A DNA stretch of 64,000 bases from Oreohelix idahoensis (GCA_024509875.1 JAMPIV010008516.1:414501-478500), one strand, 5' to 3'; numbered from the stretch's first letter, positions 11,501 to 23,652 are shown. Notes: a model not told the origin generated them from the sequence alone. Program-made: numbers and translations.

Positions 11501-12008
11501 GAAAGAAAAAAAACATTTTGTTAGCTCATCTGTTCTTAAAGGAAAGAATTATACGTCAGAAGGACCATATAATTTTGACAGCATTTCTCCCTTCGTGCAT
11601 AATAAGCCCTTCTTTACATATGTCGAGCAATCAGAAAAACTTGATTCTTATGTGAAACACATATACTAGAACAGACCCGTACTGTGCGTCTTATCATCAC
11701 TTCCTAAGGAATACTGGGCTACAATTATTGCTGGGGCATTCTTCCTCAGTTCTGCCCACATGGTCTTTCTGCTTTGGCTTCCTCTTCTATGATTCTTCTC
11801 CAGGTTCTCTTTGGAATCCTCATATTTTATTTCTGGGTACCAGTCATGGGCATGTCTGGTTATTTTTTTTTTTTCTGAGGCTATGTCCTAGACATGATGT
11901 CCGATTCTATTCCATAGATATGTGTTTGTCAGATCTAGCCATCTTTACACGACAACGTGCCATGCTAAAATATATTTTTGCAATTAATTAATCCGGCATT
12001 AGCAAAAA
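11501..12008. other. Unassigned sequence
   Basis: No supported gene. 11728-11990 has an open frame rich in Phe/Leu/Cys from T-rich DNA, judged non-coding. Confidence 0.3.
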
Positions 12009-12021
12009 CAAGAAAAATATC

Positions 12022-12335
12022 TTACTTACTTACTTAGTTGTTCCCCTTCTACCGGGAGGTGTAGAGGTTTGGAAGAGAGAGCGCCAGACTATTCTATCAG
12101 CTGTCTTCTTCCTGGCCTGATTCCATTCTAGTCCTCGGTCCTTCAAAGATTGTCTAATGTTGTCCTCCCAGCGGACTCTGGGTCGTCCTGGAGGTCTGGA
12201 TCCCTGGCTCTTTGTTTCCCATGCTTGTCATGGTAGCCGATCTTCTTCAATTCTGCAGACATGGCCAAACCATCTTAGTTGGGACTGTTCTATTTGGGTC
12301 TGCAGCGGGTGGGATTTTAGGCCTTGACGTATCGT
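12022..12335 (-). mobile_element. 5'-truncated RTE-like LINE copy
   Basis: Near-identical to the 3' end of the element at 5402-8578, including the ACTTACTT tail. Flanked by a perfect 13-bp TSD CAAGAAAAATATC (12009-12021 and 12336-12348). Confidence 0.92.
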
Positions 12336-12579
12336 CAAGAAAAATATCAATATCTTGAATCATCCAATTACTGGACTTTACTGTTACAGTTACAAAAACT
12401 GGAATCAACCATATCAGCACATTGACACAGTAACATTGTGAAAGTTAGACTGAACTAAATATCATGTGTTGCATAATGTATTTATATTAATTTAAATTCT
12501 TTGACCATGATTATATTTATTAATTATATATCTCAGCATATAGGAGGCAAAGGGTTTTATCAGAAACAAATGGGATGTA

Positions 12580-12905
12580 GAGCATCCAGGTCACATACAA
12601 TATACAAAATGATGCATACTACCAGCTCAACCGAAGAGAACAAGAGGTAATCTTCAGACTCTGCACTGGCCACAACAGATTGAGATATCATCTATTCAAC
12701 AAGCTAAAGATAGGAACCACCGATCAGTTAACTGTGGCACCGATAAAATGACTGCTGAACATCTGCTTGAGCTGCCCAACATATGCGGAACAGAGAAAGC
12801 GCATATGGCCGACACCAGTACCACTCATGGAAAAGCTTTCAAATAGCCTCAAACTGACTACTGCTTTCTTTGAAAACATTCAAGTAGACGTCTGAGAGTG
12901 TACAA
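12580..12905 (+). pseudogene. LINE relic with RNase H-type C-terminus (family E)
   Basis: Degenerate reading of a post-RNase-H domain containing HNRL.YHLFNKLKIGTT, a C..C/H motif, AEHLL and EQRK.IWP. It matches the better copy at 15718-16205. This C-terminal Cys/His region is typical of I/Nimb/Jockey-type LINEs. Confidence 0.65.
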
Positions 12906-13300
12906 AGAAGAATATATTTCAGTTTTACAGATTATAGAGTTTTGCTAATCTGCTAAATATCTTGAAAACTCCATTTTGTAAAAGACTATCTAGGAAAAAC
13001 CTTGTGTATCACATCTGGGTGTTTTGTACAGTATTCCAGTTGTAATGCACTTGTATCAGTTTGTTATTATTTACTGTACCTTTAATTTACACAATTTATT
13101 TATTTGAACTCAAAGGATGCAGTGTCATCATGCCTACTTGATGTTACAAATAAAATGTTGATTTATGCATTAACAACTTAATTATAAGATTTGTCCTAAA
13201 AATTGATTTAAATGTTACTTTTTTTTTTTTAAATCTTTTTTTTTTTTGCTTGAACCATCATTATGATGCTTATACAGTATTTTGACCTGTGTAGTTTGGG
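12906..13300. other. AT-rich sequence
   Basis: Nothing recognised besides T-rich runs near 13210-13250. Confidence 0.35.
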
Positions 13301-13480
13301 GGGTCATTGGGGAGACAAACAAAGACTAGAACTACTTGTACTTCTCCATTAGACATGTTATAACAGGCAACTAACAGAAGGTTGTGTGTGTGTGTGTGTG
13401 GCTGGCAACCTCATCAAGTAAAACAAATTGCTACATTAAGCATGGCTGCAAGAGTCTATCTATCTTCCTTTTCAGTCATT
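13300..13480 (+). repeat. Dispersed repeat with ...GGCAACCTCATC... core
   Basis: Contains GGCTGGCAACCTCATCA and a (GT)n run. It resembles 48420-48680. A following segment of the same repeat, GCAGGCTTCCTG, recurs at 14413-14490, 25708-25780 and 48619-48680, often ending in a GATGATG tail. Likely a SINE or LINE 3' end of unknown type. Confidence 0.5.
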
Positions 13481-13952
13481 TCTGACTATAGGAGCATACC
13501 CTCGAAACAAGTTTCGGTGACACGAGGTTGGGCACTTGGATAAAGAGGTCAAAGCTGTTGCCCATGCAGAATGCCCTGCTGGCATAGTCAGGAACGGGCT
13601 GACCGTTACAGTCTGACACCAATAGCAACGACTTATCAGTAGGATTACCATAGCAATGACTTGTCATAAGTAGGATTAGGGTTTTGAACTAATGTCCGTA
13701 CCAGTTCTGGCTGTTGAATGCCAGCGGACGCCGCCAGGAGGCGACGCCGCATAGCTGGGGCGGTCCACAGGAAGTTGCAGCCCCGTTCCGAGCTCGGCCG
13801 GCTAGCAACAGCAGCCTCGCCCAGCCCGGGCCCATCCCAGTCCCGCTTCGTACCTCGGCCAGACTGACCCAGCCCTCACAGCCAATCCTTTTCCCAGAGT
13901 TACGGATCCAATTAGCCGACTTCCCTTACCTACATTGTTCTATGGACTAGAG

Positions 13953-14370
13953 CAGCGGTGGCCAAACTACGGCCCGCGGGCCAGATCCGGCCCGCCAATC
14001 AGTTTTGACCGGCCCGCCAACCTGTTTTGGCCGGCCTCTTATTGTTGATTGAAGCCACACTCTTCACAATGAAAGAACACACACATGTATGTTTGAAATA
14101 AATAATTACAAGTCATATTACAAATTACAAAACAAATTAAAACAATAAATTCATTGTATTTTTTTTACAGTAATTTCAGTCCAAAGACTGGTATACATGT
14201 CTTGGCAGATGTGCAGTACAGTAGTTTGCCGTTGCTTTCTGTACGTGGTTCGTTATATATGTAAAACTAAATCTCAGAACGTTATTTTTAAGGATTGTAT
14301 AGGTCTGGCCCTCTAGTGTTACCCTTTACCATAATCTGGCCCTCGGCCAATTTTAGCTTGGCCACCACTG
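13953..14370. mobile_element. hAT MITE, 418 bp
   Basis: Terminal inverted repeats CAGCGGTGGCC and GGCCACCACTG with a perfect 8-bp TSD GACTAGAG (13945-13952 and 14371-14378). The GC-rich subterminal ACGGCCCGCGGGCC is typical of hAT termini. No transposase is encoded. Confidence 0.92.
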
Positions 14371-14490
14371 GACTAGAGGCTGTGCACCTCGGAGACCTGC
14401 TACGTCAACATTTATGCAGGCTTCCTGCAAGGGGTTCAGCTGCAGTGTTGGATCCATGTTCCATTGGGAGCAAAAAGGGAAATGAATGAT

Positions 14491-15090
14491 AGAATACAGT
14501 GCTTTAGCTTAAGCTTTAGCATGTGCTGGTGCACCTTTTTCGGATCTAAAGCAAAAAACACTTGCCATCAATGCGTCTTCTAGTACTCACTGATTTGACT
14601 AGAATCCACAAAAAATGTAATAAAAATAATGGGCACAGCCAGCAGATCTGGGCTTTGTGGAAATATACACAGCAAAACAAATCAACACAGATTTATAAAA
14701 GCTCTAAAAACTAAATTGATAAAAAATTAAACAGCAAAAAGAACATTTAAAAAAAAAACTAAATAGTGAAATCTTGAAGCAAAAATAACAGCGCAAATTT
14801 ATTAATACAAATTCAACTGGACAAGATTAATGCGTTCAAATAGAGTTCAGAGCATGCACAGACACAAGTATAAATGTAAAAATGGGAATAACAAGAACGG
14901 CTATCTTAGCCATAAAAAAAAAAAACATATGGAAATGCAGAGTGATCAGTGAAAATACTTAACTTGGGATTTCAAACCCAAAGTTAAGGCTGTTACGGTG
15001 TACGGATCACAGACACAGAAAAGATCAAAGACTGCAGAGTACAGATAAGACATTCACAGATTTACGCTTAAAAAAAGGATCCTAAACATC
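14491..15090. other. A-rich unassigned sequence
   Basis: No coding region seen. Several A-runs. Confidence 0.3.
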
Positions 15091-15094
15091 TGGT

Positions 15095-15290
15095 CTGGTG
15101 GCGACAGGTGCACTTAAAATAATTTGGCACCTGGGGCAGATTCTACCATTCATGCCCCTCACCCCTATAATGAAACACACAAGTATATTTTCAGCAGTAA
15201 GTAGTATCATAATGGTGTCCGATGGCACACCCCCTAACCTGCCTGTCACCCGGGGTAGACCTGCCCCCTTAGTACACCACTGGGTGGCAA
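15095..15290. repeat. Possible DNA-transposon end fragment
   Basis: TGTCACCCGGGGTAGACC and AGTACACCACTG read like the GC-rich terminus of a cut-and-paste transposon (reverse: CAGTGGTGTACTAAGGGGG). No matching partner terminus was found. Overlapping open frames on both strands look non-coding. Confidence 0.35.
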
Positions 15291-15419
15291 GCAAGTCAAA
15301 CCTTGTGACAACTAAACAGACTGCCAAAGAACAGATAAGACAAAAGCAGACTAATCTGACAGCATATATCTCACACCAAACAAGTCGTTTTACGCAAGCC
15401 ATAATGTGCAGAAGCATCA

Positions 15420-15655
15420 GAGGGTTACAGCGCTAGCCTCTTGCAACAAAGGTGCCAGGTTCACAACACTGTGGCATCACGCTTGTCTACCCAGCTGCAA
15501 ATGGGTACCTGACCCAGCTCTTGAATTAGGGAAGGCAAAGGCAGCAAGGAAAGCTACAGGTCACCCCCACCTCTCAAAGCTGGACAAAGTATAGTGAAGT
15601 CTAATGCTTCACTCCCCTTCGGCAGTATCTGCCATGGGACTACCTTTACCATTTT
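15420..15655 (+). repeat. tRNA-derived SINE (family S3), copy 1
   Basis: Matches 58563-58795 over about 230 bp: GCCTCTTGC..CAAAGGTG, the central CTACCCAGCTGCAAATGGG, and a GGCAGTATCTGC near the end. The GGGTTCAAATC in the other copy resembles a tRNA B box. Confidence 0.7.
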
Positions 15656-15717
15656 TGTATTGTGGACCAATCATATTTCTTTTCATTAATGCCATACAGC
15701 AGTCATATTTTACACCA

Positions 15718-16205
15718 GAGTGGTGCAGTGGATCCCATCTCACTGCAACATCCCCGGAAATGAAGAGGCTGACAGACTGGCAAAGGAAGTTTGAAAGCTA
15801 CCTCAACTTGACACAAGTATAACTTATGAAAAGGCCACGAGTTTTATTAAGCGCAAGATACAGGAGCAAGTAGGAAGCAGAGCATCTAGAGCACCAAAGA
15901 AATGATGCATATTACCAGTGTAGCAGAAGTGAACAAGTGGCAATCTTCAGATTCTGAACAGCCACAACAGATTGGGATACCATCTATTCAACAAGCTAAA
16001 GATAGGCACTACCAATGAGTATAACTGTTGCACTCATAAAATGAATGCTGAACATCTGCTTCAAAGATGCCTAAGATATGAGGAACAGAGAAAGCACATT
16101 TGGCCATCACATGTATCATTCCTGGAAAAGCTCTATAGAGATACCAACAGCCTCAAGCTGACCACTGCTTTCTTTGAACATATTCAAGTCGAAGTGAGAG
16201 AGTGA
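15718..16205 (+). pseudogene. LINE relic: RNase H and Cys/His C-terminus (family E)
   Basis: Frameshifted RNase H end (CNIPGNEEADRLAKE) followed by an in-frame C-terminus (15972-16205) with YHLFNKLKIGTTNEYNCCTH, AEHLLQRC and EEQRKHIWP, ending at a natural stop. Not functional. Confidence 0.75.
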
Positions 16206-16246
16206 ACGAAGTAGTAGTAGTCAAGTTCTACACAAAAATAAAAATC

Positions 16247-16434
16247 TTTGGTTTGGTTTAAAGGACCATCTTCACTGCACATAACTCCACCAGTGTTCCG
16301 ATCTCTTCCCTTAGATCACATAAGGAGGTTCTCAGCACAGTGCACAAGCTCCATAGCACTGGCGAGGATCCCAGTGTGTGGATACAGGAATCGCACATTC
16401 TATAAATATTCTTTGAGGGGTTTCTATTTTTTTT
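16247..16434 (-). repeat. SINE S2, partial copy with (CCAAA)n tail
   Basis: Reverse-strand match to the 3' half of the SINE at 26988-27461, beginning at the GGTTTGGTTT complement of its tail. Confidence 0.75.
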
Positions 16435-16816
16435 CAATGAATGCATCCAAGTGGAAGTTCATAGCTCCACTTGAATGGAGTTGTTGTCAGAGCGAGGTGA
16501 GCTGCTCCCACTGGCACTTGCTTCTTCACTTCCTATTCGCTGAGCAGCAGCCTGAATCTCCAATTGTTTTGACTTGTTCATGGTCTCTTTCAGCTTATTA
16601 TAGTCTCTTTCTTCTCTCTCAGCTTCTAATCTCTTTGCCTCATTCGGCGTCAGCTTCCCCTTTCTTAGCCTCTCTTTCAGCTTCCTTTTTCTTCGCCTCT
16701 CTGTCGTGATGTTTGTCGATTTCCTTAGTGACATACTGCACTAGTTCACCTCTGCTCAGACCCAATTCTTTTCCCATCTGCACAATAGCAGATCTAATTT
16801 TAACTAATTCAGTCAT
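16435..16816 (-). pseudogene. gag N-terminal relic of an LTR retrotransposon
   Basis: From an ATG at 16816 the - strand reads MTELVKIRSAIVQMGKEL and then a charged Glu/Lys/Arg region, with a frameshift and continued charged coiled coil to 16459. It resembles the gag start [19 protein letters not shown] of the element at 39261-46236. No capsid or pol remains. Confidence 0.6.
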
Positions 16817-17890
16817 CTTATAAAAGCTGGCTGAGTATGGTATGTCAATATACCACGCAAGCTAATTATACTTTGCTTAACTTATATACAACTATTAAAT
16901 AGTGAAGTAATTATCAATGATACACAAGTAATGAATATAAAAGATCAATAATACTTAATTAAGAGATAACAAAACCAAGTGTCACCAATTGTAGCAAAAT
17001 TTGTACCACTACTTTGGGATCGATACTAGCAGTGCAAATGTATTGTCCAATGAAACACCGCGAGCAATGGCACAAGCCGAGACGAAATATGACTAGGAAA
17101 TATGAATGCTTAGTGAAACATTTTTTTGTGTTAAAGGTGGCATCGGTCGAATGGAATTATATTGAACAGGATAGATGAAAAGTTATAATTCTTTCATCTT
17201 TGATCCCAGGAGGAAACAAGGCATGTTTAAGTATAGGTAACAGTGCAGGCATGCAGTATTTGCGGAGATAATTGAATTCATTTGTGTCAACACGTGATTT
17301 GATAAGACTTTAGTCACTTCTTCTCAGCCTAGCAAATCGTAGGATGAACGGAATGTGGAAAGATATATATGGAAAAAAAGCTCCAAGTTATCTGAATAAA
17401 ACGGGATATGGATGAAAACGATAGCATGTATATAAGATGAGAATGACAAAGGGATGTATAGATCACAAACACAAATGCTCAGAATGTATCGGGTTCTAGT
17501 CATACAATTTTTTCAACCAAAAACCTAGTGAAGTTATGCTCTGGGGGAGGTCCGCTATTGGACTATATATATAGAAGAGGCAAATTTGAAATTATATACA
17601 CACCGCCAAAGTATTCTATGCACGAAGGACTGAGGGTAGAGCTCGACACGACTTAGTTCTCATCTGTAACTGTGGGCAGCCTATGTCAACCAAGTATTGT
17701 CCAGTGTATTTCTGTGTCTAGAGGGTGAGTGTGCAATTTTTCTGATAAAATCATGATTTCCTCGTCAGTTAACAAAGATAATCATTTCCCACTGCCATAA
17801 TTACATGTATTTGTAGTTGCTGTTCAAATCCCAAAAAGAGTTATTCTGTTCGGTCATTAACCATAAAGTTAACGCAGAATTTCTGTTGTG
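16817..17890. other. Probable 5' LTR of the gag relic, then unassigned
   Basis: On -, the sequence upstream of gag shows ...GCTACA|AT TGGTGACACTTGG (about 16976-16997), which looks like an LTR end followed by a primer site starting TGG. The other LTR boundary was not found. Nothing coding. Confidence 0.35.
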
Positions 17891-18064
17891 CAATTCATAA
17901 TTTACATGGCAATTCCAGTGTTTTTCCCGTGTTATGACAATGGTAGGTTTCCTCATTTTTTCCAGGGCAGTGGCTGTATGGCCTACTCTTTATGATTTTC
18001 AACTGTTGAGGGATTTTTAACAAGCGCAACTTGTACATGGGGCCTCCTATTTTTTCTAATCTGG

Positions 18065-18380
18065 TTAGGACATTGATAAATGCAGAGTAAGTTGGTTGGG
18101 ACATTGAGAAACACAGAGTAAGTTTGTTCAGACATTGAGAAACAGAGTATGTTGGCTGGGACATTAAGAAACTCAGAGTAAGTTGGTTGGGACATTGAGA
18201 AGCACAGAGTAAGTTGGTTGGGACATTGAGAAGCAGAGAGTAAGTTGGTTGGGATACTGAGAACCACAGAGTAAGTTGGCTAGGGCATCGAGAAACACAG
18301 AGTAAATAGGCTAGGACATTAAGAAACACAGAGTATGTTGGTTGGGGCATTGAGAAACACAGAGTAAGTTGGTTGAGACC
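18065..18380. repeat. Minisatellite, 31-bp unit, about 10 copies
   Basis: Unit approximately AGTTGGTTGGGACATTGAGA + AGCACAGAGTA, variably diverged. Because 3 x 31 = 93 nt, long open frames (Leu/Cys/Pro/Thr repeats) arise on the - strand by periodicity and are not genes. Confidence 0.9.
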
Positions 18381-18524
18381 TAATGAGGATAAATCCCATT
18401 CAACCCGCAGCCTGGGCATACAGCTTCAAAACAGAAGCAATCATATGTAGTTTGACCAAGAAAAAAGATGCTTAATAGATGTATAATGCATAAAAACAAG
18501 GGCCTCATTTAGTTATTTACGAGT

Positions 18525-18840
18525 TGGCAATGTCCAATAAACCATCATAGCAGTTAGGTGCTGGAATAGGATTAGCCATATCCTCAGAAGAGACCCCAAC
18601 ACCATCATCAGAACTGCTGTGCTATGGACCCCAGAAGAAGGTGAAAGAGAGGCCAACCAAAAATCAATTGGTGGAGAACTGCATTGTAAGAGATGAAAAG
18701 AATGAACTAGAGTTGGGAAACTGCATGAAGGATGGCACAGACAGAGCAAAGTGTAGAGAGTTTGTTGCTGCACTACAAGACGCCAAGAGGCAAGATGGTC
18801 ACTGATTGCTTTGTCAGTCAGCAGCTAAAGATCCACGAAA
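18525..18840 (+). pseudogene. LINE relic, 3' end (family D)
   Basis: Forward reading: SHILRRDPNTIIRTAVLWTP, then a decayed REF..AALQDA-like tail. Matches the LINE at 38647-46605 ([20 protein letters not shown]). Confidence 0.7.
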
Positions 18841-18849
18841 AAACTGTCC

Positions 18850-18915
18850 AACAAGCAAGTGGTAATCACTATCTGACAAGCAAGTGGTAATCACTATCTG
18901 ACAAGCAAGTGGACC
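18850..18915. repeat. Short tandem repeat, 25 bp x 2.6
   Basis: ACAAGCAAGTGGTAATCACT + ATCTG repeated directly with almost no divergence. Confidence 0.85.
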
Positions 18916-19329
18916 TTTGATCTGGTCTACTATATATATTCAGTTTGTTTTTTAGCATAATCCATTCATATCTACATTTACAAATTTGAACATCTTTCAG
19001 AGAAAGTTTCAAAGAGAACAATTGTTCAAGAAATACAAAGGGGTTATAGAACAATTCATGCTTGTAAATTTAAAAAAGACACTGAGCAATTCACTGTCAG
19101 CTGCAGCTTTATTTGAAACATAATTCCTGATAAACACAGACACAAGTTATTTAAAATCCTTTCAATTCAAAATCTGTGCAACCCACAAATATTAATAAAT
19201 GTATAGTTTCACCTAACACCTAATGCAATGCATAGTCCCGTATTTGTTGTCGCAGCTGCATTCAAAATTTCCCCAGAAATTCACACATTATATGGGCACA
19301 CATAAAAAGTTTCACTACACACTTGTCAA

Positions 19330-20010
19330 ATTCACTGTATGCCATCTGGCAGTGTTACATCTTGACACTTCAAAATCAACACTTCAGGCTTTGGAAGAAT
19401 ATCTCCAAACTGAGAATAAAGAAATAATACAACTGGCTGAAATAACTGACAGCCTGCTAGCAGCAACATATAACATCAGAGTCACTCTCCAGTGGATACC
19501 AGGACACACAGACATACCAGGCAATGAAAAAGCAGACAGACTAGCAAAATTAGGAGGAAGCATGGTTCAAACAAACACTCCAGCCAACATGCAAACAGCT
19601 AAACGAATACTCCAAAATAACTTCAAAGAGGAGCTGAACCATGGGCAAAAGGGTCTACTGGCCGTGTTTTGTATAAAGAAATGACCCAACCCAACGAAAA
19701 GGACAACATCAACAACCTATGACGTGCTGGGCAGAGCACAATCTTCCAGCTTAGAACAGAACACACCAGACTCAGCAAGCACTTAAACAAATTAAACACA
19801 TGAGCCTAATTGCCGTAACTGCATCCATCCATACGTGACAGTTCAGCATGTGCTACTGACCTGCCCAGAACTCTTCATAGAAAGAAAAAAACTGTTGCCA
19901 GGCTCCCTAACAATCACACTTTATACAGCACCTCAACAGCTACAGAACACATGCAAATTCTTCAACTTGGCATTGGGTGTAAAAGAGCTACAAGCTCTGC
20001 AACCCTAGTT
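19330..20010 (+). pseudogene. LINE relic: RNase H domain (family E)
   Basis: The open stretch to 19684 contains a conserved RNase H end, LQWIPGHTDIPGNEKADRLA. Downstream frames are broken but retain H.CP-type residues (CP..F.ERKKLLPG). The WxPxHxxIPGNExAD signature is typical of the RNase H of I/Nimb-type LINEs. Confidence 0.75.
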
Positions 20011-20479
20011 AATCAACAACATCTTGACAACACAAATTGCTGAAGACATGAACAACGACAAACATGCATTTCTCTTACATACCTGTTCGTACCAGGCTGC
20101 CACAATAGTTTCCTGAAAAATTTTAATATTCTGCTATTGAAAAAACAGAAACAAAGAGCTGTTTGACTGAATCACACAAAGAAAACAGTAACAATGTAGG
20201 CCAATAAGAACTTCGTCACAGCAGAACAAACAAAATAAATAAAAATTAAACTGAATAACATTTATATGAGAAATTTTTTTTAAACATTATGCCAGATGTC
20301 AACATTTTAATAAAACTATTACAATAAATAGCATCTTATTAGCACAAAACAACGTAATACAATTTTTTGTAACTCAATACAATAAAAAAAAATGTTTAAA
20401 GGCTTTCACTTTTATTTCCCTTTGAAGGAATTTTGGTACTGTTTTAATGTGTGGCTGCAAAGTTTACGTTTTTGGACCA
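20011..20479. other. AT-rich unassigned sequence
   Basis: Nothing recognised. Confidence 0.3.
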
Positions 20480-21170
20480 CACATTAATCTCATCATCATC
20501 ATCATTAACCCCCTTCAGCTCCAAGCCGAGCACAGACCTTCAACTGCTTCATGCCATGCTATCATACCCTGTGCCATCCACTCAAATTATTTCCTTGCAT
20601 TCTTTCTTATTTAGGTCTGACTGCAATTCCCTTCTCCATGAGTTTTTGGTCTCAGAAGATTTCAGAACATGGATTGTGTTGTAATTATTGTATTGCTGTC
20701 TGGTGGTTTCCTCTTCGTGTGTCCAACGCAATGCCTACATCTATTCCTAAACTCTTGTTCCTGTGTCATTTCCTTGGTTATTTCTAAGTGTTTCACACCA
20801 GTTATCTTGTCAAACTATTTCAATCCTTCTTTTCTGCACAAGCACCTATTTATGAAAATCTGCAATTTCTTGGTTGTTGTTTTTGTCATTCTTCCCACTT
20901 GAGAACCATACAATGACTACCATGGCATCTGAGTTAAAACATCATTAATTTTTTGAGTGTTTTTTCAAGTGCCATGTGGCTATCATTTGCCACACTAATT
21001 CTTTGAAATCTTTTCTCTAGATTTTCAGATTCAACTGATGTGACCTCTCGACAGGCATTTCCATTCTTACCTGGTTTCAGTTATGGGACAGAAGGGAAAT
21101 GTTCATCAGCAAAATTTAGATCATAAATCTGTTTTGTCAAGAGCTGAATCCCTTTCTGGTTATTGGAATC
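20480..21170 (-). pseudogene. LINE relic (family B), heavily decayed
   Basis: Reverse-strand similarity to 50065-50961: the 3' CTTCAACTGCTTCATGCC region, an NCRFS-like segment, and around 21110 a remnant of L.DLNFADE (RT FADD motif). Confidence 0.55.
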
Positions 21171-21316
21171 ATTTTCTGATTAGGCACTTAAAATGTATAA
21201 GTATAAGCTGCTTTTTCAAAAGTTACATATTTAGTGTTTCATGCAGGAAAATCAATTAATGTCCCATTTTTATAATTCCATAAATTAAATGAGCCATTTT
21301 AAACTAAATGGGTGTC

Positions 21317-21480
21317 CTTTCATGATTTACTTTCAAAGCAAGGCAATGGCGCCATTTGGATTGTCCTTGGTTTCATTCCCAGTAAGCCTATCATTAATAA
21401 TTTTTTTCTGTTGTCTGGCGTCTTCCTTCCTTCAGTCTAACGATGCCTGTTAATTACCTACATTTATTTACTATTCACAA
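21317..21480 (+). repeat. Dispersed tRNA-like repeat, copy 1
   Basis: About 165 bp related to 21729-21895: CTTTCATGATTTACTTTC, GCAAGGC.ATGG, a B-box-like GGTT..ATTCCCAGT, and TCTGTTGTCTGG. Confidence 0.65.
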
Positions 21481-21728
21481 GCCTCAGGTTTCCTTCATTA
21501 TTTAATTACGTGTTTACCCATCTGTGACTAAACAAACCCATCTATAGTGTTGTTCATCGTCCTCTACACATTACTAGCCACGAGTATTTCTGCCTTTTTT
21601 TTTAACTTATATTTGCTAATAGGAAAGTTATATTAGTGATTGAGTCTATAAATGTCTGGGTCGTTAGCTCATCCTATATTCCGTAGGTGTTATGGTATCG
21701 TGAATAAAAATGATGAAGACCAATGAAG

Positions 21729-21895
21729 GACTTTCATGATTTACTTTCGCAGCAAGGCGATGGTGCCGTTTGGATGGTCCATGGTTAGATTCCCAGTGAG
21801 ACTATCACTTATATTTCTTTTCTGTTGTCTAGTGTCGTCCTTTCTTCTATCTAACGAGTGCCTATTATTTACTTATACTTATTTATTTACTGTTC
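21729..21895 (+). repeat. Dispersed tRNA-like repeat, copy 2
   Basis: See the copy at 21317. This copy keeps GGTTAGATTCCCAGTGAG, a plausible pol III B box. Possibly a short SINE. The two copies are direct repeats 412 bp apart. Confidence 0.65.
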
Positions 21896-22029
21896 CATAC
21901 TGGAAAGCACATTACTGTACTACTTTAAAAGTCCTTAAAATATAATGCATGTTTAAACTATAAGATACAAATTAACATGTTTATGCTGTGTCACACAGTA
22001 AGAATTCATGGCTGTATTGTTTCCAATTC

Positions 22030-22707
22030 ATCATCATCAGCTGCCATCTCCACAACGAAGGTTGGCTGTAATGGATCTCCAACGTCTTCTGTCTGTTGTT
22101 TTGGTGGTGCACTCTGAAAGACTCTTTCCTGTCCATCTCTTGATGTTATCTTCCCACTTATAGCGCTGTCTTCCCCTTGCACGTTTGCCTTCACCTCTCC
22201 CTTCTATTATGGTTTTCTGCAGGGTGTTATGCCTTTTTATGTGGCCAAAGTATTTTAGCTGCCGAACTTTGATCTCCCTCATTAGTTCTCTTTTCATACC
22301 TAGATTTTCTAGGACCTCCTTATTTGTTTTCTTCTCTTTCCATGAGATACGCCCCATTCTTCTATATATATCCACATTTCAAGAGCCTCAATTCTTTCTT
22401 CCAAATGCTTATTCATCGTCCATGTTTCTGCACCATACAGAAATGCAGAATATTTATAACACTTTATGATTCTCAGTTTTAATTTGTGAGATAACTGTTT
22501 AGATGTCAGTATATGTTTCATGTTGTTGAATGTAGCTTTGGCCATTCCTATTCTCTTCTTGATTTCTGTTTCACATCTGCCATCTTCTGTTATTATATGA
22601 CCAAGATATACGTAGCTCTTGACTTGTTCCAGGATTTTCCCATTTACGCTTATCTTTAATGTGGGTTTATCGTCTGTTTTGCTAATTATCATAGTTTTTG
22701 TTTTCAA
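22030..22707 (-). pseudogene. LINE relic, RT thumb to C-terminus (family C)
   Basis: Two reverse-strand frames joined by a frameshift near 22330: SKTDDKPTLKISVNGKILEQ, YVYLGHIITEDGRCETEIKK and YGAETWTMNK, then QLKYFGHIKRHNTLQKTIIE and GKRARGRQRYKWEDNIKRW. Related 3' end at 52640-52890. Confidence 0.8.
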
Positions 22708-22799
22708 TTACTGTATAATAATGACAGTTTTAAATAACTTAGTGTACAATTATTTTTTCTAGTACATTACAAAAACTAAAATGTATACACAATTTTTCC

Positions 22800-23145
22800 T
22801 CTCCTTTCAATTCCCCAAGGAGCATAGGCCTTCAACAAACTTATGTCACGCCTTCCTATCCCATGACATCAGCTCAAGGTCTTTTCATGTCTAACACATA
22901 AGGAAGGGAAACCCGAGGCCTGTAAACAGTAAATAAATGCAGAGTGGTGCTGGATCTTTACACATTCCATGTGTTCTCTGGTCTTCCTCTGCCTCTCTTA
23001 CCCTGGGGATTCCAGAACAAGGACTGCCTGGTAATGCTATCAACAGGTTTTCTCAATGTGTGTCCTATCCATTGCCAGCATCTTCTTCTAATCTCTTGTT
23101 CCACTGGCACTAGTCTGGTTCCTGTCATCAGTTCCACATTAGTAT
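22800..23145 (-). pseudogene. LINE relic, 3' end (family B)
   Basis: Reverse reading: [57 protein letters not shown]. Confidence 0.75.
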
Positions 23146-23224
23146 ACAAATATGTAAACAAATTCAATATGGTATCATTTCAAGAATACCAGCAAGTAAG
23201 CATTTACTTCAGTTTATTGATTAT

Positions 23225-23540
23225 CAATATCTTTCAGCTCCCCACGTAGCACAGGTTCTCAACAACAAAATGCCGAGCGCTCATTACCGGAGGCATCAGT
23301 TCAAGGTCTTTCCCTATCTATCTCCTTTATCCTTTTTCATGTCCGTCTCCAGGTTTGTTCTCCATGTGTTTTTTGGTCTCCTATTATACCCTCAGAAATC
23401 CAGAACAGAGACTGCCTTGTAATGTTATAATCTGGTTTTTTTTATTGTGTGTCCCATCAAATGCCATCATGTTCTTCTCCTCACCCCTGTACATCTGGTG
23501 TTTAACTTTTATTTCCCTCCTGGTGCACAAATTTGAAAAA
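23225..23540 (-). pseudogene. LINE relic, 3' end (family B)
   Basis: Begins with the family B 3' sequence AGCTCCCCACGTAGCACAGG and retains QSLFWI.-like and MAFDGTHNK-like remnants. More decayed than its neighbour at 22800; same orientation. Confidence 0.6.
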
Positions 23541-23652
23541 ACAGCTTCACAGAAAAATATCTTTTGCACACACTACCTGTCAAAAATTCATGGGAACCAA
23601 TGCTTGCAACAAAATATCTATCAAAAATGACCCTTTTTTTTATTAAAATTAC

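Noticed and set aside
15082..15436. Overlapping 111- and 112-codon frames on opposite strands
   Set aside because: No domain or conserved motif; the region contains a transposon-end-like GC-rich stretch.
17895..18419. 174-codon reverse frame rich in Leu/Cys/Pro/Thr
   Set aside because: Produced by the 31-bp minisatellite.
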